Translations under genes and position numbers: made by a program | Part shown: piece after piece, positions 1-7,690 of the stretch | Layout of the letters: each line of letters opens with the position of its first letter | How positions within the stretch are numbered: the stretch's first letter is position 1 | The notes under the pieces: generated by a model | What the model was told of the DNA's origin: nothing | Database searches by the model: none | The model's input: only the letters and a program-made list of their open reading frames with translations | Assembly: GCA_028724185.1 (NCBI GenBank) | Contig: JAQYDN010000021.1 | Span: 1-64,000, forward strand | DNA: 64,000 nt | Origin: Bacillota bacterium | Lineage (GTDB): Bacteria; Bacillota; Clostridia; Tissierellales; Peptoniphilaceae | Reading direction: 5' to 3'

Positions 1-12
1 TTTAATGAAGTC

Positions 13-48
13 TTGACATGTTGTTTACGTCCTGATATACTTTATAAT
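13..48 (+). promoter_or_regulatory. Possible promoter of tRNA-Leu(GAG)
   Basis: A consensus -10 hexamer TATAAT lies at 43-48, seven bases before the tRNA. The best-spaced -35 is TTGTTT at 21-26 (16-base spacer). A perfect TTGACA at 13-18 is also present but 24 bases away, too far for a normal promoter. Confidence 0.5.
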
Positions 49-54
49 TGTTGA

Positions 55-141
55 GCGGAGATGCTGGAATCGGCAGACAGGCATGTTTGAGGGGCATGTG
101 TGAGTCATCACGTGAGGGTTCAAGTCCCTTTCTCCGCACCA
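55..141 (+). tRNA. tRNA-Leu (anticodon GAG)
   Basis: An 87-base class II tRNA. The acceptor stem GCGGAGA pairs with TCTCCGC and is followed by an encoded ACCA tail. The anticodon arm is CATGT / TTGAGGG / GCATG, giving anticodon GAG, which reads CUC and CUU leucine codons. The long variable arm GTGAGTCATCAC and the T arm GAGGG-TTCAAGT-CCCTT fit tRNA-Leu. It differs from the next tRNA mainly in the anticodon arm. Confidence 0.93.
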
Positions 142-148
142 AATAAAA

Positions 149-172
149 GTCGACCCGAAAGGGTCGATTTTT
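149..172 (+). terminator. Intrinsic terminator after tRNA-Leu(GAG)
   Basis: The hairpin TCGACCC-gaaa-GGGTCGA is followed by TTTTT. It separates the two tRNA-Leu genes into independent transcripts. Confidence 0.85.
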
Positions 173-180
173 CATTATTA

Positions 181-209
181 TTTACATCGGATTTATTCTG
201 TGTTAAAAT
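181..209 (+). promoter_or_regulatory. Promoter of tRNA-Leu(CAG)
   Basis: TTTACA (181-186) and TAAAAT (204-209) are separated by 17 bases and lie just upstream of the second tRNA and just after the first tRNA's terminator. Confidence 0.55.
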
Positions 210-225
210 AAATCGAACGATATAG

Positions 226-312
226 GCGGAGATGCTGGAATTGGCAGACAGGCATGATTCAGGCTCATGTGTGAGTCATCACGTGAGGGTTCAAGTCCCT
301 TTCTCCGCACCA
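226..312 (+). tRNA. tRNA-Leu (anticodon CAG)
   Basis: An 87-base class II tRNA with an encoded CCA end. The anticodon arm CATGA / TTCAGGC / TCATG gives anticodon CAG, decoding CUG. Acceptor, variable and T arms are identical to the upstream tRNA-Leu(GAG), so the two are recent duplicates with a changed anticodon arm. An ORF in the track (232..1644) begins inside this tRNA, so that start is not real. Confidence 0.94.
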
Positions 313-318
313 AGGAGG

Positions 319-343
319 CCGCACACAAATGTGCGGTTTTTTT
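319..343 (+). terminator. Intrinsic terminator after tRNA-Leu(CAG)
   Basis: The perfect hairpin CCGCACA-caaa-TGTGCGG is followed by seven T residues. Confidence 0.88.
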
Positions 344-390
344 ATATCTATTTTTTAAAGAAGATGGGTATATGGATAATGGGTGATACG

Positions 391-1644
391 ATGAACAATG
401 CAAAAATGAGAATAAATCGGTTGGCCGATCGTGGAAGCGTTCACATGATCGAAGAAAATCGATCGTCGGTGATTGTCGCCTCCGTGACGGTGGCACATAT
501 TCCCGTTATTTTATATGTTTTTGACAATACACATCGCGGAGGCGCTTTCGGATGCCTGGAAGGGGAATCGGTCTTGCGGGCGATCCGCATTGCCGAGGCG
601 GCGAAGGTTCCCCTGGTTGGTTTGTGCGCCTCGGCGGGCGCCAATCTTTTGGAGGGTCAGCTGTCGCTTGTCGCGGCGGGTAAAGTTTTCCAAGCTTGTC
701 ACAACCTCGATGTGCCGCATCTGTTTTTATCTTACGGCCCCTGCATCGGCGCCGTCGCTTACTTATCGAAACAGGCGGATTTTGTCTTGGCGCTCAGGGA
801 ACAGTCCTTCTTTTGTCTTACGGGACCGAAGATCGTCAAGTCGGCGATCTTTTGTGACGAAACCCTCGAGGAGATAGGGGGCGCGCAAAAGACGGCGGAA
901 CAGGGAGGCCTTCACATGCTCTCGGATGAAGAGGAAGAGATGGAGGAAAACTGCAGAAAGCTCTTGCGGTATTTAAAGCGTTCGAAGTCGACGGTCTTTT
1001 ATTCCGAGCGAGACGAGGTCATCTCGAGCGGGGAAAATTCGACGATGGAAGCGCTGATATCGAATCTTCTAGACGACGATACGACGCTTTGGATGTGGTC
1101 GGAGTGGGCGAAAAACGCCTTCGCGGTATTCGGCTATTTGGGCGGTCGACGCGTCGGAATTTTCGCCAACAACCCCGAGTATGCCGGCGGCGTGATCGAC
1201 AGAGACGCCGCGTTGAAGGCGGCGAAGTTCTACAAGCTCTGCAGCCGACTCTCCATTCCCGTCTTAAGTCTCGCGGACACGCCCGGGTTCTTGCCCGGCG
1301 CGGAGTCGGAAAGAAGCGGTGTTTTGGATGCGGGAGCCGAGATGATCGAGAGTTATCTCTCCCACCGATCCGGGAAAATGACCGTCGCCGCGGGTCGGGT
1401 CCTCGGAGGCGCTTATATGGCGATGGGCTGTAAGGAGATGGGCGCTCGCGCCTACGCGGCTTTTCCTCAAGCGACCATCGGCGTCATGGGCGCCTCGATC
1501 GCTTCGGAAATTTTACGCGGCGAGGATATGTCGCACTATGAAAAGAATTGTCTCTCGGTTCAAGCGGCGCTGAAGACGGGCTGCGTCGATCGCATCGTCG
1601 ATCCGTCCGAACTCAAGGCCTATATCATGGGGGTGATTCGATGA
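391..1644 (+). CDS. Biotin-dependent carboxyltransferase subunit (acyl-CoA carboxylase beta / decarboxylase alpha family), short form
   Basis: This is a crotonase-fold carboxyltransferase that would move a carboxyl group between biotin and an acyl-CoA or oxo-acid. The second half shows the family landmarks DTPGFLPG (near residue 291) and GGAYMAM (near 336). The first half has 'GGAFGCLEGES' and 'SAGAN' where the family usually has SGGAR. At 417 aa it lacks about 90 N-terminal residues of the roughly 510-aa methylmalonyl-CoA decarboxylase or propionyl-CoA carboxylase subunits. I chose ATG 391 because GGGTGAT lies just upstream; ATG 364 and 379 are alternatives. The stop overlaps the biotin carrier start as ATGA. 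The substrate cannot be told from sequence, and no membrane decarboxylase beta subunit is nearby. Confidence 0.75.
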   Translation: MNNAKMRINRLADRGSVHMIEENRSSVIVASVTVAHIPVILYVFDNTHRGGAFGCLEGESVLRAIRIAEAAKVPLVGLCASAGANLLEGQLSLVAAGKVFQACHNLDVPHLFLSYGPCIGAVAYLSKQADFVLALREQSFFCLTGPKIVKSAIFCDETLEEIGGAQKTAEQGGLHMLSDEEEEMEENCRKLLRYLKRSKSTVFYSERDEVISSGENSTMEALISNLLDDDTTLWMWSEWAKNAFAVFGYLGGRRVGIFANNPEYAGGVIDRDAALKAAKFYKLCSRLSIPVLSLADTPGFLPGAESERSGVLDAGAEMIESYLSHRSGKMTVAAGRVLGGAYMAMGCKEMGARAYAAFPQATIGVMGASIASEILRGEDMSHYEKNCLSVQAALKTGCVDRIVDPSELKAYIMGVIR

Positions 1645-1883
1645 AGTTGATCGCGCCGATTCCCGGAAGAATCGAGGCGCTTGCCTGCGCGGAAGGCGCG
1701 CGGATTGCGCGGGGAGACGTCGCTTTGTATATGGAGAGTATGAAGATGAAAATTCCCGTATATGCGCAGGAGGACGGCGTTATTTCTTATCGCGTCGGCG
1801 AATCCGACGCGGTCTTGCGCGGAGACGTCCTCGCCGAGATCTGTGCTGAAGAGACGGATGTGGGCGGAAAAAACGATAAATGA
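1641..1883 (+). CDS. Biotin/lipoyl attachment (biotin carboxyl carrier) protein
   Basis: An 80-aa single-domain biotinyl carrier. It contains the biotinylation motif ESMKM near residue 34, where the lysine between the two methionines is modified by biotin ligase. The strand pattern on each side fits a lipoyl-like barrel (IAPIPGRI at the N terminus, DGVISYRV after the motif). Its start overlaps the upstream carboxyltransferase stop (ATGA), so the two are translationally coupled and probably form one enzyme. The track ORF beginning at 1548 is too long. No biotin carboxylase is adjacent, so the pair either borrows one or acts as a decarboxylase/transcarboxylase. Confidence 0.82.
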   Translation: MKLIAPIPGRIEALACAEGARIARGDVALYMESMKMKIPVYAQEDGVISYRVGESDAVLRGDVLAEICAEETDVGGKNDK

Positions 1884-1896
1884 AAATGTTTTTCAA

Positions 1897-1940
1897 TTCC
1901 TCGGCCGGGCGGTTTTCGCCAAAGCCGGGGAATTTAAATT
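1897..1940 (+). terminator. Probable terminator after the biotin carrier gene
   Basis: An imperfect stem TTCCTCGGC...GCCGGGGAA (one G-T pair) with an inner GGCG/CGCC hairpin is followed by an A/T-rich stretch. The T run is interrupted, so this is weaker than the other terminators in the window. Confidence 0.45.
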
Positions 1941-2039
1941 TAACTGAAAAGAATAAATTTTAGAAAACTTAGAGCATTTCAATTGTCCTTTTTTACCAAA
2001 TACTAGATTTTTTATACCGCTTTTGATAAGATAAGTAAA

Positions 2040-2129
2040 GATGAAAGCTGAAGAGCCACGGAGTCGGGAGCTGAAAGGCTCCTGCATTCCTGTTGCAAGC
2101 GAAACGCTTGCCTGGGCGATTCGTTTTTT
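2040..2129 (+). ncRNA. Structured 5' leader of the rnf operon; candidate attenuator
   Basis: Three elements are visible. First, a GNRA-capped hairpin GGAGCT-GAAA-GGCTCC (2067-2082). Second, a 7-bp hairpin GCAAGCG-aaa-CGCTTGC (2095-2111). Third, an overlapping alternative hairpin CGAAACGC...GCGATTCG (2100-2123) directly followed by TTTTTT (2124-2129). The second and third share bases and cannot form together, the usual antiterminator/terminator arrangement. I cannot assign it to a named riboswitch class. The role in controlling rnf is inference. Confidence 0.5.
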
Positions 2130-2149
2130 AAAATGCAAGGGGTGAAAGA

Positions 2150-3475
2150 ATGGCAAAGACGAATCTCACTTTTTCTGTCGGCGGTGTTCACTTCGATGAA
2201 CATAAGGAACTGACAGAGGGAGTCGCTATTGAAGTTATGCCTTCACCGAAGTTGGTAAGGATTCCCATGAGCCAACATATCGGTGCTCCGTGTCAACCCA
2301 CCGTAGCTGTGGGCGATCACGTGCTGAGAGGGCAAATTGTCGGTAATTCCGACGCGTTTATTTCTGCGGCCGTACATAGTAGTGTATCGGGTGAAGTCGT
2401 ATCCATTGAAAAGGGATACGCTGCAAACGGTGTGTATACGGATATGGTCGTCATCGAAAATGATGGGAAAGATGACTTGGATCCGTCGATTAAACCGATC
2501 GACAACTACGAAGACTTGAGTATCGATGAAATCGTTACTTTAGTAAAGAACGCAGGTATCGTCGGCATGGGCGGTGCGGGCTTCCCGCTACATGCGAAGC
2601 TAAAGAGCGACGATCCCGTCCTCGACATCGTCATTTTAAACGGTGCGGAATGTGAACCGTTCCTGACGTGTGACCACCGTCTCATGCTCGAACAGGCGGA
2701 TGAATTGTTCGCATCGCTGAAATTGTTCCAAGATCTTTACAAGACGGACGAAGCTTACTTAGCCATCGAGGAAAACAAACCGGACGCCATCGAAAAGGCG
2801 AACCAAATGATCAAGGATAAGTATCCGACGCTTAAACTCGCCACGATGCAGACGAAGTATCCGCAAGGGGACTCGAAGCGTCAATCCGAAGCGGTTTGCG
2901 GCAGAATTGTTCCTCAAAACGGCGTCACCAACGACGTCGGCGTCTTCTTGACGAATGTACAGACCTCGAAAGCGTATTACGACTTAATCGCCAAAGGGAT
3001 GCCTTCGATCGAACGCATCTTGACGGTATCCGGTTCGGGTATCGAACATCCGAAGAACTTAATCGTACGTATAGGAACGCCGGTACAAGATATTCTCGAT
3101 TACTGCGGCGTAAAAGACAATGTCGTCGAGTTTATCTGCGGCGGGCCGATGACGGGCAAGTCGATCTTCGACTTTAACTCGCCCGTAACCAAGACCTCTT
3201 CGGGTATTTTGGCGTTTACGGATGTCGAAATCGACGATGCCGAACAAGGCCCCTGTATCCAATGCGGTCGCTGTGTCGATCACTGTCCGGCAAACATCAA
3301 CCCGACGCGGATCAACGCTTCGATCTTGAGAAACAGAGTCGACTTATGTCAAGAATACCACGCCGATCAATGTATGGAATGCGGCATCTGCTCGTTCGTA
3401 TGTCCGGCCAAGCGTTTCTTGAGCGAATCGACGAAGCTTGCTAAACGCGAAGTACGTGCCAACGCTCGTAAATAG
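2150..3475 (+). CDS. rnfC: Rnf complex subunit C, NADH-binding iron-sulfur protein
   Basis: RnfC is the peripheral subunit of the ion-pumping ferredoxin:NAD oxidoreductase, carrying the NAD(H)/FMN site and two [4Fe-4S] clusters. The 441-aa protein has the Gly-rich segment GMGGAGFPLHAKL (near residue 139), typical of the NuoF-like nucleotide-binding domain. C-terminal cluster motifs are CIQCGRCVDHCP (near 368) and CMECGICSFVCP (near 407). It is the first gene of a six-gene operon in the order C-D-G-E-A-B, preceded by GGGGTGAAAG as ribosome-binding site and by a structured leader. Length and motifs are normal for the family. Confidence 0.95.
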   Translation: MAKTNLTFSVGGVHFDEHKELTEGVAIEVMPSPKLVRIPMSQHIGAPCQPTVAVGDHVLRGQIVGNSDAFISAAVHSSVSGEVVSIEKGYAANGVYTDMVVIENDGKDDLDPSIKPIDNYEDLSIDEIVTLVKNAGIVGMGGAGFPLHAKLKSDDPVLDIVILNGAECEPFLTCDHRLMLEQADELFASLKLFQDLYKTDEAYLAIEENKPDAIEKANQMIKDKYPTLKLATMQTKYPQGDSKRQSEAVCGRIVPQNGVTNDVGVFLTNVQTSKAYYDLIAKGMPSIERILTVSGSGIEHPKNLIVRIGTPVQDILDYCGVKDNVVEFICGGPMTGKSIFDFNSPVTKTSSGILAFTDVEIDDAEQGPCIQCGRCVDHCPANINPTRINASILRNRVDLCQEYHADQCMECGICSFVCPAKRFLSESTKLAKREVRANARK

Positions 3476-3487
3476 TAGGAGGTCAAA

Positions 3488-4474
3488 ATGGATAACAAGG
3501 TTAAAACCAAATCTCCTAGTTTACAAGGAGATGGACGCTTCGTACAATTAGCGCCCCACATTCGTTCAAACGAAACGGTCACGAAGATTATGCGCGATGT
3601 GTTGATCGCATTGGCTCCGGCCGTCGTCGGCAGCGTGTACTTCTTCGGCATGAATGCGCTTATTATTTATTTAATTTGTATTATATTTTGTGTCGGTAGC
3701 GAATATGTATTCCAAAAACTGGCAGGAAAAGAAATTCAAATCGGCGACTTGTCCGCGGTGGTTACGGCAATTCTCCTCGCGATGAACATGCCGGCAGGCG
3801 TTCCGCTATACGTCCCCGCGCTCGCTTCGATGTTTGCGATTATCATCGTCAAGGAAGCTTTCGGCGGCATCGGCGGTAACTTCGTGAACCCGGCGCTTGC
3901 AGGTCGTGCGATGGCCATGGTGTCCTGGCCTCAAGCCATGGCAACCTATACGGCACCGGCCGCAGCGGCAGCTGCAGGCGATGCGGTTTCGGCTGCGACA
4001 CCTCTGATGATTATTAAATCGGGAGAAAACTTAGCATCTCTTCCGCCGTTGAGCGACATGTTCTTAGGTAACATCGGCGGTGTTATCGGTGAAACGTCGG
4101 CATTACTTCTTTTAATTGGTGCATGCTACTTATTAATTCGCAAGGTAATCGACTGGAAGATCCCCGTCATCTACATTCTCACGACGATCGTCTTCTTATT
4201 TATCTTCGGCATTAGTACGGAATTGATGCCCTACGAAATCTTTGGTGGCGGTCTTATGCTCGGCGCCTTGTTTATGGCGACGGACTACAGTTCGACCCCG
4301 CAGGGAACGAAAGGGAAAATTATTTTTGCCATCGGTTGCGGTCTGTTAACTGCCCTGATCCGCATGAAGGGCAACATGGCCGAAGGCGTATCCTTCTCAA
4401 TTCTTTTAATGAACGTAGCCAGCCCGTTAATCGAACGTTTAACAAAAACGGAAGCTTATGGGGAGGCAAAATAA
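3488..4474 (+). CDS. rnfD: Rnf complex subunit D, membrane flavoprotein
   Basis: RnfD/NqrB-family integral membrane subunit of the Rnf pump. The 328-aa protein has about nine to ten hydrophobic segments (for example residues 36-62 and 91-115) and a conserved GGIGGNFVNPALAGRA stretch near residue 119. The sequence SAATPL near residue 170 fits the family's S-x-x-T motif whose threonine carries covalent FMN. The gene follows rnfC by 12 bases with an AGGAGG site and ends one base before rnfG. Confidence 0.94.
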   Translation: MDNKVKTKSPSLQGDGRFVQLAPHIRSNETVTKIMRDVLIALAPAVVGSVYFFGMNALIIYLICIIFCVGSEYVFQKLAGKEIQIGDLSAVVTAILLAMNMPAGVPLYVPALASMFAIIIVKEAFGGIGGNFVNPALAGRAMAMVSWPQAMATYTAPAAAAAAGDAVSAATPLMIIKSGENLASLPPLSDMFLGNIGGVIGETSALLLLIGACYLLIRKVIDWKIPVIYILTTIVFLFIFGISTELMPYEIFGGGLMLGALFMATDYSSTPQGTKGKIIFAIGCGLLTALIRMKGNMAEGVSFSILLMNVASPLIERLTKTEAYGEAK

Positions 4475-5056
4475 ATGAAGAATTATTTACGCACCGGTTC
4501 GGTCCTTTTAATCATTGCCGCAGTGGCTGCAGGGCTGTTGGCGGTCGTCAACGGTCTTACCGAAGGCGTTATTGCCGAAGCTGAATTTGAAAAAACTGTG
4601 GCGGCTTACGAAGAAATTTACGGTGACAAGGCGGATTCCTTTGAACCGATGGAAGATTCCAAAAAAGCACCTATCCTCGAAAAATACGAAAGCATTCAAG
4701 ACATTTTCGTCGCAAAGAAAGGTGACGAAATTGTAGGATACGGTATCAATCACACGACGAACGGTTACGGCGGAGAAATGACCAACGCCATCGGCCTGTT
4801 AAACGACGGAACCATTGCCGGTTTTAGAAACATTCAAAATGCTGAAACACCCGGTATCGGAACTCAAATTACAGAACCGACATATTACGAATCGTTCAAC
4901 GGCAAGAGTATCAAAAACGGCGAGCTTAAAGGCTCCAAAGAACCCGCTGCCGACGACGAAATTATGATGATTACCGGCGCTACGGTTTCTTCGACAGGCG
5001 TACTCAACGGACTTAACGAAATCCTTCCCGCCTATGAAGAAATTAGTGCACAATAG
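4475..5056 (+). CDS. rnfG: Rnf complex subunit G, FMN-binding protein
   Basis: RnfG is a single-pass membrane subunit with an extracytoplasmic FMN-binding domain. In this 193-aa protein residues 7-29 form the N-terminal membrane anchor. The motif TGATVSSTGV near residue 167 matches the family's flavinylation site, where the threonine of GAT receives FMN through a phosphoester bond. The gene starts directly at the rnfD stop. The flavin transferase ApbE, which would attach the FMN, is not in this window. Confidence 0.93.
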   Translation: MKNYLRTGSVLLIIAAVAAGLLAVVNGLTEGVIAEAEFEKTVAAYEEIYGDKADSFEPMEDSKKAPILEKYESIQDIFVAKKGDEIVGYGINHTTNGYGGEMTNAIGLLNDGTIAGFRNIQNAETPGIGTQITEPTYYESFNGKSIKNGELKGSKEPAADDEIMMITGATVSSTGVLNGLNEILPAYEEISAQ

Positions 5057-5066
5057 GGGGTAAGTC

Positions 5067-5660
5067 ATGAGTTTAGGAAAAGTATTTACAAATAGTATTT
5101 TCAAAAACAATCCGGTCTTTATGCAAATGATCGGTCTGTGTTCGGTCCTGGCTATTACGACGGCAGTTACTTCCGCGATCGCGATGGGCATTGCCGTAAC
5201 GTTCGTATTGATCTGTTCGAATGCAGTCGTCAGTTTGTTAAGAAATTTCATTCCCAACAATGTACGTATTCCGGCGTTTATCGTCGTCATCGCTGCATTC
5301 GTTACGATAGTAGAAATGGTATTGCACGCGTATAGTCCCTCAATCTATAACGCACTGGGCATCTTCCTTCCCTTGATCGTAGTTAACTGCTGTATCTTAG
5401 GGGAAGCTGAAGGATTTGCTTATCAAAACAAAGTCGTTCCGTCCATCGTCGACGGCTTGGGAACCGGGATCGGTTACAGCATCGCCGTATTATGCATGGC
5501 GATCATCCGCGAGTTCTTCGGTTACGGAACGTTGTTGGATATGCAAATTTTGCCGGAAGCGTACCCGGGCATCGGCATCTTCACCTCGCCCGCCGGCGCG
5601 TTTATTCTCCTGGGTCTATTGATTGCTGCATATCGTAGTATTATGGCAAAAAGAGCGTAG
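5067..5660 (+). CDS. rnfE: Rnf complex subunit E, membrane protein
   Basis: RnfE and RnfA are homologous six-helix membrane subunits arranged as inverted repeats that form the electron/ion path of the pump. This 197-aa protein has the signature SVLAITTAVTSAIAMGIAV near residue 26 and NCCILGEAEGFA near residue 107, whose cysteine belongs to the site of the membrane-embedded iron centre. A GGGGG site precedes the start. Confidence 0.93.
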   Translation: MSLGKVFTNSIFKNNPVFMQMIGLCSVLAITTAVTSAIAMGIAVTFVLICSNAVVSLLRNFIPNNVRIPAFIVVIAAFVTIVEMVLHAYSPSIYNALGIFLPLIVVNCCILGEAEGFAYQNKVVPSIVDGLGTGIGYSIAVLCMAIIREFFGYGTLLDMQILPEAYPGIGIFTSPAGAFILLGLLIAAYRSIMAKRA

Positions 5661-5673
5661 GGGGTAGGAGAGC

Positions 5674-6249
5674 ATGTCAAAGATATTTACAATACTTGTA
5701 TCTACAATCTTAGTTAACAACTATATTTTCGCGAAGTTCTTGGGGATTTGTCCGTTCATGGGCGTATCTTCTAAAACCGAGACCGCAACCGGCATGGGCG
5801 TCGCCGTTACATTCGTCGTCGTCATCGCATCGGCCGTCACGTGGTTGTTGCAACGTTTCGTCTTAGACGCGTTCGGTTTAGGTTACTTACAGACCATCGT
5901 CTTTATCCTGGTCATCGCATCGCTCGTTCAATTCGTCGAAATGTTCATCAAAAAATCATCTCCGTCGCTTTACTCGGCCATGGGTGTCTTCCTGCCGTTG
6001 ATTACGACGAACTGCATGGTTTTGGGTGTCACGGTATTGAACATTCAAAACGACTACAACTTAATTGAAACGATCTTTAGCGGCTTAGGTGCTTCTATCG
6101 GCTTTACGCTCGCACTTCTCTTACTGAGTGCCCTTCGTGAACGCATGGAAATTATGCCTATTCCCAAACCGTTGCAAGGTGTTCCGATTGCCCTCATCAG
6201 TGCGGGACTTATGTCCATTGCATTTATGGGTTTCCAAGGATTAGTTTAG
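5674..6249 (+). CDS. rnfA: Rnf complex subunit A, membrane protein
   Basis: Partner of RnfE in the membrane core of the Rnf pump. The 191-aa protein shows LVNNYIFAKFLGICPFMGVSS (residues 12-32; the cysteine is conserved) and TNCMVLGVTVLN near residue 110, the second half of the shared cysteine site. Six hydrophobic segments are visible and length is normal. The gene lies 13 bases after rnfE with a GGGGTAGGAG ribosome-binding site. Confidence 0.94.
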   Translation: MSKIFTILVSTILVNNYIFAKFLGICPFMGVSSKTETATGMGVAVTFVVVIASAVTWLLQRFVLDAFGLGYLQTIVFILVIASLVQFVEMFIKKSSPSLYSAMGVFLPLITTNCMVLGVTVLNIQNDYNLIETIFSGLGASIGFTLALLLLSALRERMEIMPIPKPLQGVPIALISAGLMSIAFMGFQGLV

Positions 6250-6261
6250 GAGGCGTTTGTC

Positions 6262-7200
6262 GTGGATGTACAAAACGTAATATATGCTGTCGTTATCCTC
6301 GGAATCATGGGTTTATTGTTAGGTGCCATCTTAGCCTTTGCGGATAAGGTATTTGCAGTGGACATGGATCCGAGAGTTGTAAAAGTATTAGACGCACTTC
6401 CGGGCGCGAACTGCGGTGCCTGCGGATATCCCGGTTGTGAAGGGATGGCAAACGCCATCGTCGCCGGCGACGCGCCCATTAACGGATGCGCGATCGGCGG
6501 ACAGGAAACGGCCACGGCTGTCGGCGCCATTATGGGCCAACAAGCTGCCGATATGGAAAGACAAGTTGCCGTGGTCCGCTGCCAAGGCGACTGCGAGCAC
6601 GCGAAAAATAAATACGACTACAACGGCTTAGTCGACTGTCGTCTTATCGGCGACTACGCACAAGGCTCCAAGGGCTGCTCGTCCGGTTGTTTGGGCGGGG
6701 GCACCTGTGTAAGCGTGTGTGAATTCGACGCCATCCATATTAACGATAAGGGTATCGCCTTTGTCGACAAGGAAAAATGTGTCGCTTGTAAAAAATGTAT
6801 CGAGATCTGCCCGAAACATATTATCGGTTTGATGCCCTATAAACAACAAACCGAAGTGAAGTGTTCGACACACGATGCCGGCAAGGTCGTTCGTTCCAAT
6901 TGCGACATCGGATGTATCGCATGCGGTCTTTGTGAAAGAAATTGTCCGAAAGACGCCATCCACGTCACCGACAATTTAGCGAAGATCGACTACGAAAAAT
7001 GTATCAACTGCGGTATTTGCGCATCGAAGTGCCCGACCGGCGCGATCTTTGTGGAATATCCCGAACGCGTTGAAAAGATGAAGGAAAAAGATCGCAAGAA
7101 GAAAGCGGAAGCAGTTCAAGCGAAAAAAGCGGAAGCGGCCGCTAAGAAGGCGGACGATAAGGAAAAAATCGTCGCAGCCGACGACGATCAAACAAAATAA
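6262..7200 (+). CDS. rnfB: Rnf complex subunit B, ferredoxin-accepting polyferredoxin
   Basis: RnfB takes electrons from reduced ferredoxin. Of 312 aa, residues 5-25 form the membrane anchor. The ANCGACGYPGCEG motif near 50 and downstream cysteines form the NqrB-like cluster site. Three further ferredoxin motifs follow: CVACKKCIEICP (near 174), CIACGLCERNCP (near 219) and CINCGICASKCP (near 248). The last 35 residues are an unusual Lys/Ala/Glu-rich tail. The start is GTG with AGGAGG eight bases upstream. A strong terminator follows, closing the operon. Confidence 0.95.
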   Translation: MDVQNVIYAVVILGIMGLLLGAILAFADKVFAVDMDPRVVKVLDALPGANCGACGYPGCEGMANAIVAGDAPINGCAIGGQETATAVGAIMGQQAADMERQVAVVRCQGDCEHAKNKYDYNGLVDCRLIGDYAQGSKGCSSGCLGGGTCVSVCEFDAIHINDKGIAFVDKEKCVACKKCIEICPKHIIGLMPYKQQTEVKCSTHDAGKVVRSNCDIGCIACGLCERNCPKDAIHVTDNLAKIDYEKCINCGICASKCPTGAIFVEYPERVEKMKEKDRKKKAEAVQAKKAEAAAKKADDKEKIVAADDDQTK

Positions 7201-7216
7201 ATAACTTCAAGTTTAA

Positions 7217-7251
7217 GAAAAAAGGGGTGTAGCTTTGCTACATCCCTTTTT
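7217..7251 (+). terminator. Terminator of the rnf operon
   Basis: A near-perfect 14-bp stem AAAAGGGGTGTAGC / GCTACATCCCTTTT around a TTT loop, continuing into the T run. Confidence 0.88.
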
Positions 7252-7302
7252 CATATCGCGGTTTTATCTATGATATAATATATCCTTGACAAAGGGGGCA
7301 CT

Positions 7303-7680
7303 ATGAATAAAACCGATGCGTTGATAGGACTTGTCGTGATCGTCATCGCGGCGGCGCTCGCGGTGAGTCAATGGATGCCGAAAGAGGAGACGGCCCATGC
7401 CTACGTCAGCGTTCAAATCGATGGAAAAGAAGTCGAACAGATTCCGATGACGAAGGACAATTATCACAAGGAATATGTTTATCATGCTCACGGCGGCACG
7501 AATAAACTCGTGATCGACGAGAAGGGCTGTACGATGGTCGAGTCGGATTGTCCCGACGGGATCTGTCTACGCATGGCGCCGATCAAGTCGCCGGGGGAAA
7601 TGATCGTCTGTCTGCCGCATCGAATCGTCGCCGAGGTCAAGGATGAAAAGACGCCCGACATGGACGTGTTGTTGAAATAA
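7303..7680 (+). CDS. NusG domain II-containing protein, membrane-anchored
   Basis: A 125-aa protein with an N-terminal membrane segment (residues 7-23) followed by an extracytoplasmic NusG-II-type domain. The cysteine pattern CTMVESDCPDGIC...ICLPHR (residues 67-108) is typical of this small Firmicutes family, which sits upstream of the Gx transporter gene in many genomes. Function is unknown; neighbours suggest a link to quinone/isoprenoid or redox metabolism. It has its own TATAAT (about 7275) and starts 11 bases before the next gene begins. Confidence 0.8.
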   Translation: MNKTDALIGLVVIVIAAALAVSQWMPKEETAHAYVSVQIDGKEVEQIPMTKDNYHKEYVYHAHGGTNKLVIDEKGCTMVESDCPDGICLRMAPIKSPGEMIVCLPHRIVAEVKDEKTPDMDVLLK

Positions 7681-7690
7681 AGGAAGAATC

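Noticed and set aside
232-390. N-terminal part of the 470-aa track ORF
   Set aside because: It starts inside tRNA-Leu(CAG) and crosses a terminator, so the carboxyltransferase must start further down.
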